Origin: an uncultured Phascolarctobacterium sp.
GTDB lineage: Bacteria > Bacillota > Negativicutes > Acidaminococcales > Acidaminococcaceae
NCBI GenBank assembly: GCA_900553055.1
Contig: USBV01000111.1
Span: forward strand, 1-5,232
Length of the DNA: 5,232 bases
Direction: 5' to 3'
Shown here: piece by piece, positions 1 to 5,232 of the stretch
Position numbering within the stretch: position 1 is the stretch's first letter
Layout of the letters: every line of letters starts with the position of its first letter
Notes under the pieces: model-generated
Databases searched by the model: none
Told to the model about the DNA's origin: nothing
What the model saw: only the letters and a program-made list of their open reading frames with translations
Program-made: the position numbers and the translations under genes

Positions 1-2088
1 AATATCCTGACGGCTCGGCACCTTATACTGCATAAAGGAATTCTCATAAATGCGACCATCGGGGCTGTAGGTCACATTCTCCATCAAGGTCATACCAATG
101 CCCTGCAAAATGCCGCCCTCCGTCTGCACCTTCGCCAGATGCGGATTAATCGGCGTACCGCAGTCCACAGAAGCATAATAGTTTACAACCTCCGTCTCGC
201 CCGTAGCCAAATCCGTCTCGATTTCGGCCACGCCTGCCATGAACGGCGGCGGACTCAGTAAGCTGTCCATCTCCACAGTCTCCTGCAGAGCAATATTGTT
301 AAAGCATTGGGAAGCAACAGCAATATCAACCAGGGAAATAGCCTTGTCACTGACAGTGCTGCGCACCTCCTTGCCGTCGAACACAACCTCTTCCACGGGG
401 CATTCCAGCTTTTTGGCACCCAGTGCACAAATCTTCGCGCGAATGCGCTTAGCACACTCGTTCACCGCATTACCGGTGATATAGGTGGTGCTGGAAGCAT
501 AGGAGCCGGAATCATAGGGAGATGCATCCGTATCGGCGCCAAAGACTTGGATTTGCTCAAAGTCGCACTCCAAAACCTCTGCCGCCATTTGGGCCAAAAT
601 CGTGTCGCAGCCCGTGCCCATATCCGCAGCACCGATGAGCAGTGTATAAGAGCCATCATCGTTTACCTTGATGGTAGCACCGCCCACATCGCAGTACGGA
701 ATGGAAGAGCCCTGCATAGCGATAGCCACACCCATAGTGCGAACCTTGCCGTTGGGCATTTTGCGCAGCGGGAACTTTTCGTTCCAGCCGCTCATCTCGC
801 GCACCTGCGCCAAGCATTTATCCAAGGCGCAGCTGGTATTGGGCGCGCCATAATATGCCGGCATGATGTCACCCTCGCGGGTAATATTCATCTCACGCAG
901 GGTAATGGGGTCCATATTTAATTTCGCAGCCAGCTCGTTCACAGCGCTTTCCACGGCAAAAATGCCCTGGGGCGCGCCATAGCCACGGTAGGCACCTGCT
1001 GCCTGCAGATTGGTATAAACAACATCAAAGCCAAAACGGAAGGCCTCCGTGCGATACAGAGGAATGGACTTGTGGCCGGACAGGCCTACAGTGGTAGGGC
1101 CGTGCTCGCCATAAGCGCCCGTATTGGACAGAGTATATAAATCAATAGCGCGAATTTTGCCCTCTTTGGTAGCGCCCAAGCGTACATGCACTTCCATTTC
1201 ATGACGAGGGCTGGCCGCAATATGGCATTCATAACGACTGAACACCATCTTGGAGGGCTTCTTTAGCTTCCAGGTTACAAAGGCAGGATACATTTCGCTA
1301 ACGCAGCTTTGCTTAGCGCCAAAGCCACCGCCGATACGGGGCTTAGTCACACGCACCATGGTTTTGGGAATGTGCAGCGCGTTGGCAACAATGCGACGGC
1401 AGTGGAACACGATTTGCGTGGAGCTCACAATGTGCAGGCGTCCGTAGGTATCAATGGTGCAATAGGTACAGAAGGGCTCCATCATGTCCTGCTGCACAGC
1501 CTTCACCCGATATTTGCGGTCGATGATGATATCGCAGTCCGCCAAAACACCGTTCACATCGCCATCGCTAATAGTCTCGGAGGAACACAGATTGCGCTTG
1601 TTATCGGCGCCAACGGGGCTTAGTGATTCCCAGGTGTCCTCAGGATGCACCAAAACGGGATTATCCAGTGCCTTGTGAAAATCGAGCACTGCTTCTAAAA
1701 CATTATATTTAACCTTGATTAAGGACAGCGCCTTATCCACAGCCTTTTCGGTTTTGCCGGCTACAATGGCCACAATGTCGCCCACAAAGCGCACATGGCG
1801 GTCCAAAAGCAGGCGGTCGTAGGGGCTGGGCTCGGGATAGGTTTGACCGGCATAGGTGCAGCGCCTAGCGTCTTGGTCCACGTCCTCATAGGTAAAAATG
1901 GCCTCCACATCGGGCACCTTGGCCGCAATAGCGGTGTTAATGCTTTCGATGATGGCGTTGGCATGGGGAGAACGCAAAACCTTGACGATAAGGCAGTCCT
2001 TGGGAGCCAAATCATCGGTATAAACGGGTTGGCCGGTTACCAGCTGCATAGCGTCCTTTTTGCGCAGAGGTTGATTAACAATTTTCAT
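1..2088 (-). CDS. xdhA: Xanthine dehydrogenase-type molybdopterin-binding subunit (partial, C-terminus off the window)
   Basis: This is the large catalytic subunit of a molybdenum hydroxylase, which hydroxylates xanthine, hypoxanthine or a related purine at the Mo centre. The frame is open for 696 codons from ATG 2088 and runs off the left edge without a stop. E. coli XdhA is about 750 residues, so roughly 60-80 are missing, including the region of the catalytic Glu near the C-terminus. The N-terminus (about 1-130) is the hammerhead domain, with GQPVYTDDL near residue 20. Mo-domain motifs follow: GGGFGAKQ at 253-260, AYRGYGAPQ at 366-374 (R368 matches the substrate-binding Arg of XDH), MQGSSIP near 458, DMGTGCDT near 489, and ADTDASPYDSGSYASSTTY from about 517. 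These resemble XdhA more than CO dehydrogenase. Q260 sits where mammalian XDH has Glu. The start has an SD and lies 3 nt after the Fe-S subunit stop. No frameshift or internal stop was found. Family assignment is firm; the exact purine substrate is inferred. Confidence 0.93.
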   Translation of the reverse strand, partial: MKIVNQPLRKKDAMQLVTGQPVYTDDLAPKDCLIVKVLRSPHANAIIESINTAIAAKVPDVEAIFTYEDVDQDARRCTYAGQTYPEPSPYDRLLLDRHVRFVGDIVAIVAGKTEKAVDKALSLIKVKYNVLEAVLDFHKALDNPVLVHPEDTWESLSPVGADNKRNLCSSETISDGDVNGVLADCDIIIDRKYRVKAVQQDMMEPFCTYCTIDTYGRLHIVSSTQIVFHCRRIVANALHIPKTMVRVTKPRIGGGFGAKQSCVSEMYPAFVTWKLKKPSKMVFSRYECHIAASPRHEMEVHVRLGATKEGKIRAIDLYTLSNTGAYGEHGPTTVGLSGHKSIPLYRTEAFRFGFDVVYTNLQAAGAYRGYGAPQGIFAVESAVNELAAKLNMDPITLREMNITREGDIMPAYYGAPNTSCALDKCLAQVREMSGWNEKFPLRKMPNGKVRTMGVAIAMQGSSIPYCDVGGATIKVNDDGSYTLLIGAADMGTGCDTILAQMAAEVLECDFEQIQVFGADTDASPYDSGSYASSTTYITGNAVNECAKRIRAKICALGAKKLECPVEEVVFDGKEVRSTVSDKAISLVDIAVASQCFNNIALQETVEMDSLLSPPPFMAGVAEIETDLATGETEVVNYYASVDCGTPINPHLAKVQTEGGILQGIGMTLMENVTYSPDGRIYENSFMQYKVPSRQDI

Positions 2089-2091
2089 GTG

Positions 2092-2562
2092 TTACACCTC
2101 CCCCTTCTGAGCCTTTTTCCAAGCGATAAAGCTTTGAATACCGCGCAGCTGGCCCTCGTAGCCGGAGCAACGGCACAGATTGCCTGCCAGATATTCCTTG
2201 ATTTCGTCCTCGCTGGGCTCGGGGTTTTCCCTAAACAGTGCCAGCGCGTTCATAATCATACCGGGGTTGCAAAAGCCGCATTGCTCGGCGCCCTGGTCCG
2301 CAATAAAGGCACCAAATTCAGCGGCCTCCTTTTGCAGGCCCTCCATGGTGGTTACCCTGTGGCCGTCAGCGCGAGCTACCAAAACGGAGCAGCTCAGCAC
2401 GGGCTTATCATCGAGAAACACGGTGCACAGGCCGCAGTTGGAGGTGTCGCAGCCACGCTTTACGCTGTAGCAGCCCTCGTTACGCACAAAATCTAATAAA
2501 GCCATATCCGCATCCACGCTGCGGGTAATTCTTTTACCGTTTAATGTCAATGTTACTTCCAT
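2092..2562 (-). CDS. xdhC: Xanthine dehydrogenase-type [2Fe-2S] subunit
   Basis: This small iron-sulfur subunit carries electrons from the molybdenum site to FAD through two [2Fe-2S] clusters. It is 156 residues, the normal length for the family. The N-terminal plant-ferredoxin domain has cluster ligands C38, C43, C46 and C58 (GCDTSNCGLC, then LSC). The C-terminal helical domain has C95, C98, C130 and C132 (QCGFCNPGM and NLCRCSGY). All eight ligands are present, so both clusters should form. C31 is an extra cysteine not expected to be a ligand. ATG 2562 overlaps the TGA stop of the FAD subunit by one base (TGATG) and is preceded by a strong SD, which suggests translational coupling. The symbol follows E. 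coli usage, in which XdhC is the Fe-S subunit; elsewhere xdhC names a maturation factor, and the B. subtilis equivalent is pucE. Assignment to the Fe-S subunit family is very secure. Confidence 0.96.
   Translation of the reverse strand: MEVTLTLNGKRITRSVDADMALLDFVRNEGCYSVKRGCDTSNCGLCTVFLDDKPVLSCSVLVARADGHRVTTMEGLQKEAAEFGAFIADQGAEQCGFCNPGMIMNALALFRENPEPSEDEIKEYLAGNLCRCSGYEGQLRGIQSFIAWKKAQKGEV
2097..2101 (-). promoter_or_regulatory. Ribosome binding site of the molybdopterin subunit gene
   Basis: GGAGG on the minus strand, 8 nt before ATG 2088. It lies inside the last codons of the Fe-S subunit gene and fixes the start of the large subunit. Confidence 0.8.
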
Positions 2563-3353
2563 CAGGCGTTACCTCCCAATGCTAAAATAGTACGCTCGGC
2601 CAGCACCTTAATCAGGTGAGTACGGTAGGCGGCGCTGCCGCGAGGATTGCTGTCTGTAGGCAGCAGGCTGGCAGCGTATGCAACGAAGGCCTTCACGCTT
2701 TCCTCAGTAATGCCAGCGCTCAAAATCCCCTGCTCGTCTAAAACAAGTGCAGCCTTGGCCGGTCTTGCTCCCACAGCAATGTGCACGCCAGCACTGGTTT
2801 TAGCTGCAGCACAGGTCAGCACGGGGAAGTCCGTCTTAGCAATACGCACAGAAGCATAGCTGCAGGAAATATCTTGCTTGGGAATGATTACGCGCACCAA
2901 AATATCGCGGTCATAGGGCATCTTCGCAAATTCGCTCATAGGAATGATGCCGCCCTTATATAATTCAACCTTGGCATCCAAGGCCAGCAAAATCGTTAAC
3001 ACATCACTAAAGCCGAAGCGACCGAACACACTACCGCCCACAGTAGCCAAATTGCGGAACTGCACGCCTACAATATGGCGCAGTGCTTCCTTCATGGCGC
3101 CGTTAGTATAGGCTGCAATGCCTGCATGGAGCTCCAGCTGGCGCAGGGTAACCATGGCACCAATGCTAAATTCGGCGTCATTCTCCTCAATTTTATCCAA
3201 GCCCAAGGCGCTCAAATCAATCAGAGTAGCTACGTTGCCCTTGGACAGGCGCATCCACAGCATGCCGCCCACTACTCTATTGGGACGCTTTTGGTTCAGC
3301 TGCCAAGCCTCTTCCAAGGTAGCAGCCTTTTTAATCTCACGGATAGTAAGCAT
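2562..3353 (-). CDS. xdhB: Xanthine dehydrogenase-type FAD-binding subunit
   Basis: This is the medium, flavin-binding subunit of the Mo-hydroxylase. It takes electrons from the [2Fe-2S] clusters and passes them to NAD+ or another acceptor. It is 263 residues, slightly short of the usual 280-295. The N-terminal FAD-binding region has a glycine loop VVGGMLWMRL (27-36) where many relatives have AGGTDL, then IDLSAL (45-50) and IGAMVTL (64-70). The second FAD motif is QFRNLATVGGSVFGR (98-112), followed by FSD at 115-117. The C-terminal part, with SVRIAKTDFPVL and GARPAKAAL, matches the CO dehydrogenase flavoprotein C-terminal domain. It is the first gene of the operon; ATG 3353 has a GGAGG site 7 nt upstream, and its TGA overlaps the next ATG. 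The symbol follows E. coli XdhB (B. subtilis pucC). The subunit type is secure; the electron acceptor cannot be read from the sequence. Confidence 0.93.
   Translation of the reverse strand: MLTIREIKKAATLEEAWQLNQKRPNRVVGGMLWMRLSKGNVATLIDLSALGLDKIEENDAEFSIGAMVTLRQLELHAGIAAYTNGAMKEALRHIVGVQFRNLATVGGSVFGRFGFSDVLTILLALDAKVELYKGGIIPMSEFAKMPYDRDILVRVIIPKQDISCSYASVRIAKTDFPVLTCAAAKTSAGVHIAVGARPAKAALVLDEQGILSAGITEESVKAFVAYAASLLPTDSNPRGSAAYRTHLIKVLAERTILALGGNA
2572..2577 (-). promoter_or_regulatory. Ribosome binding site of the Fe-S subunit gene
   Basis: GGGAGG on the minus strand, 9 nt before ATG 2562, inside the final codons of the FAD subunit gene. It supports the start that overlaps the upstream stop. 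Confidence 0.8.
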
Positions 3354-3360
3354 AAAAAGC

Positions 3361-3366
3361 CCTCCA
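3361..3366 (-). promoter_or_regulatory. Ribosome binding site of the FAD subunit gene
   Basis: TGGAGG on the minus strand, 7 nt before ATG 3353. It decides the start of the first gene in the operon. Confidence 0.8.
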
Positions 3367-3391
3367 TATGCATTTTACTCATAATAATTCT

Positions 3392-3397
3392 ATTATA
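3392..3397 (-). promoter_or_regulatory. Candidate -10 box of the xdh operon promoter
   Basis: A perfect TATAAT on the minus strand, about 39 bp before the FAD subunit ATG, inside an AT-rich stretch between two divergent genes. An overlapping alternative is TAAAAT preceded by TGG (extended -10 pattern). No good -35 hexamer is seen at 16-18 bp upstream, which would fit an activator-dependent or extended -10 promoter. This is inferred from position and consensus only. Confidence 0.4.
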
Positions 3398-3409
3398 TTT
3401 TACCATAAC

Positions 3410-3439
3410 TTGCAGGGTTTTAAAAGGAAATTGTATTTT
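3410..3439 (+). promoter_or_regulatory. Weak candidate promoter for mocA
   Basis: TTGCAG (3410-3415) and TATTTT (3434-3439) are spaced by 18 bp on the plus strand, within the divergent intergenic region. TAGAAT at 3444-3449 is another possible -10 without a matching -35. Both hexamers are far from consensus, so the call is tentative. Confidence 0.2.
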
Positions 3440-3490
3440 AGTGTAGAATTAATCAGATAGATCAAGCTGTTTTGCATTATTTTGATGACG

Positions 3491-3495
3491 AAGGA
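3491..3495 (+). promoter_or_regulatory. Ribosome binding site that selects the mocA start
   Basis: AAGGA lies 7 nt before ATG 3503. The earlier in-frame starts (TTG 3482, ATG 3485) have no comparable site, and the later ATG 3521 has none either, so ATG 3503 is preferred. Confidence 0.6.
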
Positions 3496-3502
3496 TAAAA
3501 TC

Positions 3503-4108
3503 ATGACTACATTATTTCCCATGGGCTGCATTATTATGGCCTCGGGCCACAGTGCTCGCTTTGGCAGCAACAAGCTGCTGCAGGACTTTCATGGTCAGCC
3601 CCTCATCCAATATGTTTTGAGCGCTACGCAGGATATTTTTGCTCAACGCGTGGTTGTTACGCGCTACGAAAAAATTGCGCGCCTGTGCCTGGAGCAGCAC
3701 ATCCCCTACCTGCTGCACGACAAGCCCTATTTGAACGACACTGTGCGGCTGGGGATGGCCTATTGCGAGTCGCCGGAGCTTTTGGGCTATGCCTTTTGCA
3801 CCAGCGACCAGCCCTTTTTGCGCTGGCAAAGCGTCCAGCAGCTGTGTGCTAGCTTTGTGAAGACTCCCTATGCCATTCAAAGGCTGGCCTATGGTCAATC
3901 CCCTGGCAATCCCATGATTTTTCCTGCCGATTTAGCGGAGGAGCTGCGCAGCCTGCCCCAGGACAAGGGTGGCGGCATTTTAGCAAAAAAATATCCTGAA
4001 CGCGTACGCTTGGTACAGGTTCAGGATAAGTATGAGCTGTTTGATATTGATACTGTGCGCGATTTAAGGCAGTGCCTTAATCTTGCGGCAGCACGATATT
4101 CAAAATAA
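3503..4108 (+). CDS. mocA: Molybdenum cofactor cytidylyltransferase-like protein (MocA family NTP transferase)
   Basis: The protein (201 residues from ATG 3503) belongs to the MobA/MocA nucleotidyltransferase fold. MocA transfers CMP from CTP to Mo-molybdopterin, giving the dinucleotide cofactor used by many bacterial XDH-type enzymes. The N-terminal nucleotide-binding loop is CIIMASGHSARFGSNKLL (9-26), matching the family pattern (L/I)AxGxSxR(M/F)GxxK. SDQP at 101-104 holds the probable metal-binding Asp102. GNPMIF (135-140), QDKGGG (153-158) and DIDT (181-184) are further family motifs. No membrane segment or signal peptide is seen. Length is typical of stand-alone MocA. The gene is transcribed away from the xdh operon across a shared intergenic region, and its last 32 bp overlap the permease gene tail to tail. 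The CTP preference is inferred from family and context; a GTP-using MobA is less likely because the loop and neighbours fit MocA. Confidence 0.86.
   Translation: MTTLFPMGCIIMASGHSARFGSNKLLQDFHGQPLIQYVLSATQDIFAQRVVVTRYEKIARLCLEQHIPYLLHDKPYLNDTVRLGMAYCESPELLGYAFCTSDQPFLRWQSVQQLCASFVKTPYAIQRLAYGQSPGNPMIFPADLAEELRSLPQDKGGGILAKKYPERVRLVQVQDKYELFDIDTVRDLRQCLNLAAARYSK
4064..4080. repeat. Inverted repeat (hairpin) at the convergent mocA/permease junction
   Basis: TTAAGGC (4064-4070), loop AGT, GCCTTAA (4074-4080) form a perfect 7-bp stem. GA at 4061-4062 and TC at 4081-4082 could extend it by two pairs with one bulged T. It covers the permease stop codon (4077-4079) and lies in the last codons of mocA. 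No T-run follows on either strand, so it is not a standard intrinsic terminator. It could stabilise 3' ends or slow convergent transcription. Confidence 0.5.
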
Positions 4109-5072
4109 TCGCTACAAGAGCTGCGGGCACGATACCGGAGCCACCAAAAATCAACTTAACAGCTGCAGGTGCGTGAGCCAAAATACCGGGGTTAGCGCCC
4201 ATGCCATAACCAACGCCGAGAGCAACTGCCACGATGGTCAGATTGCGCGGCGTTAATTTTTCTTTCGTGATGAGCTGAATACCACTAACAACGATGCTGG
4301 AGAACATCATTACAGCTGCGCCGCCCAGCACTGATTGAGGCATGATGGAAACGAGTGCGCCCAGCTTAGGAATGAGGCCGCACAGGATGAGGAAGACTGC
4401 TCCGGTGGCCAGGGCAAAGCGATTGACAACCTTGGTCATTGCCACGAGGCCTACGTTCTGGCTGAAGGAGGTGTTGGGCAGCACGCCGAACAGTGCGGCA
4501 AAGGTAGAGCCGAGGCCATCGCAGATGACGCCGCCGGACAGCTCCTTATCAGAGGGCTCACGGTTCATGCCGCCCTCCATAACGCCGGAAATATCGCCCA
4601 CGGTCTCCACCGCGGTAACGATGAACATGATGCACACGGGGATAATGGCACGCATATCAAAAATAATATCCACGGGCATGAATTCGGGCACGGCGAACCA
4701 GCCTGCATTGGCCACCTTATCCCAGTTCAGCACCCAGGATTTGGTGAAGGTTACGCCCTTGGCGGTAACGCCAGTGGTGGGCAGCACCATACCCATGATG
4801 AAGGCTGCAATATAGCCGGCGATGATGCCAAACAAAATGGAGCTGGAGCTGAAGAAGCCCTTGGTGCCATGCTTGAAGCACAGGATGACGATTAAAACGA
4901 AGAGGCCCAGACCCAGGTTTTCCATGGAGCCAAAGTCCTTGGTTTTGAAGCCGCCGCCGAAGGAATTGATGCCTACAGCGATCAGGGATAGACCGATGGA
5001 TAAAACTACTGTACCGGTAACCACGGAGGGGAAGAAACGACGCAAAGGCTTAAGGAAAAAGCCTAAAACACC
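4077..5072 (-). pseudogene. NCS2/NAT family xanthine/urate/uracil permease, 5'-truncated
   Basis: This encodes the C-terminal 331 residues of a nucleobase:cation symporter-2 membrane protein, whose members import xanthine, urate or uracil with protons or sodium. Family members are about 430-465 residues, so the first four or so membrane helices (about 110-130 residues) are missing. Numbering from codon 5072, homology opens with GFFLKPLRRFFPSVVTGT (4-21). Helices follow at about 15-33, 50-66, 75-100, 140-156, 180-200, 218-235, 245-270 and 278-295. The retained binding-site residues are E156 (AVETVGD), D185 (CDGLGS) and the NAT signature QNVGLVAMTK (205-214). The C-terminus (LNIVLPQD) is normal. 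An in-frame TAG lies at 5075-5073, and sequence beyond it does not match the family. TTG 5045 could be called a start, but it has no SD and homology continues upstream of it. The fragment is probably non-functional. A chimeric assembly at this edge is an alternative explanation. The adjacent xdh genes favour a purine substrate. Confidence 0.8.
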
Positions 5073-5232
5073 CTACTTTATATCAAGTCGAAACGATCTA
5101 TAAGAAAATGGTATGTGGCTGAAAACAAGTAATTTATGTGGAAATATACTTCAAAACATTGTGAGAGTATGAGAGCATGAATGAGAGCAATTTTTTTTAT
5201 CCTTACTACATAAACCGTTAATAATAAACCTG
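5073..5232. other. AT-rich non-coding stretch abutting the truncated permease
   Basis: No supported gene is found here: all frames are short and broken by stops. AT content rises sharply compared with the permease gene next to it. It contains a T8 run (5191-5198) and short TGAGAG repeats. No transposase fragment, recognised terminal inverted repeat, tRNA or riboswitch is visible. It may be the end of an inserted or recombined segment, or a misjoined contig edge. Confidence 0.5.
5162..5189. repeat. Short tandem-like direct repeats
   Basis: ATGAGAGCA occurs twice (5169-5177 and 5181-5189, period 12), preceded by a third partial copy TGAGAG at 5162-5167. The set sits just before a T8 run. It is too short to assign a role. 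Confidence 0.5.

Noticed and set aside
307..921. 204-codon open frame on the plus strand, inside the molybdopterin subunit gene
   Set aside because: It is the antisense shadow of a strongly conserved coding frame, its product resembles no family, and no SD was found. The same reasoning rejects the plus-strand frames at 1795-2496 and 4335-4895.
3354..3502. Purine or molybdenum-cofactor riboswitch upstream of the operon
   Set aside because: The region is AT-rich, with no visible three-way junction elements or long GC-rich stems of these classes, and the space between the likely promoter and the SD is too short.
4061..4082. Bidirectional intrinsic terminator
   Set aside because: The stem is good, but neither strand has a T-run after it, so it is kept only as an inverted repeat.
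1..4108. Selenocysteine-encoding TGA in the hydroxylase genes
   Set aside because: No in-frame TGA interrupts any of the hydroxylase subunit frames or mocA; a bound-selenium (labile) enzyme cannot be judged from this sequence.
5043..5045. TTG as a real start of a short permease
   Set aside because: There is no SD upstream, family homology continues for several codons before it (FFLKPL), and NCS2 transporters need the missing N-terminal helices.
5073..5075. TAG in the permease as a simple point nonsense mutation or recoded stop
   Set aside because: The sequence upstream of the TAG in the same frame does not resemble the permease and soon meets another stop, so a single base change does not explain the break.
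5162..5189. CRISPR or tandem-repeat array
   Set aside because: The repeats are only 6-9 bp, there are three at most, and no spacers of regular size are present.

Overview
The window carries a bacterial purine-hydroxylase locus: the three subunits of a xanthine dehydrogenase-type molybdenum hydroxylase, a molybdenum-cofactor nucleotidyltransferase, and what is left of a nucleobase (NCS2/NAT family) permease. Base composition is moderate in the genes and AT-rich between them. The SD sites are strong GGAGG types. The separately encoded FAD, Fe-S and Mo subunits and the Fe-S motif GCDTSNCGLC are reminiscent of anaerobic Bacillota (Clostridia or Negativicutes). That placement is an inference from style, not a proven taxonomy.

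Layout. Positions 1-3353, minus strand, hold one operon read right to left: FAD subunit (xdhB-type, 3353-2562), [2Fe-2S] subunit (xdhC-type, 2562-2092) and molybdopterin subunit (xdhA-type, 2088 to beyond position 1, so its C-terminus is missing). The genes are coupled by a 1-nt stop/start overlap (TGATG) and a 3-nt gap, each with its own SD. Positions 3354-3502 are an AT-rich divergent intergenic region with the likely operon promoter. Positions 3503-4108, plus strand, encode a MocA-like protein. Positions 4077-5072, minus strand, encode the C-terminal two thirds of an NCS2 permease, whose 3' end overlaps mocA by 32 bp in a tail-to-tail arrangement. A perfect 7-bp hairpin spans that overlap. 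Positions 5073-5232 are AT-rich, have no recognisable gene, and begin exactly where permease homology stops.

How it works together. The permease family imports xanthine, urate or uracil. MocA-type enzymes convert Mo-molybdopterin to the cytosine dinucleotide form used by many bacterial Mo-hydroxylases. The XdhABC-type complex then hydroxylates the purine at the Mo site and passes electrons through two [2Fe-2S] clusters to FAD. The locus therefore looks like a purine uptake and oxidation module with its own cofactor maturation gene.

I do not see a new system here. The points most worth a second look are the abrupt 5' loss of the permease with a composition change at 5072/5073, the convergent overlap with its hairpin, and the Gln in place of the usual XDH Glu beside the Mo site.
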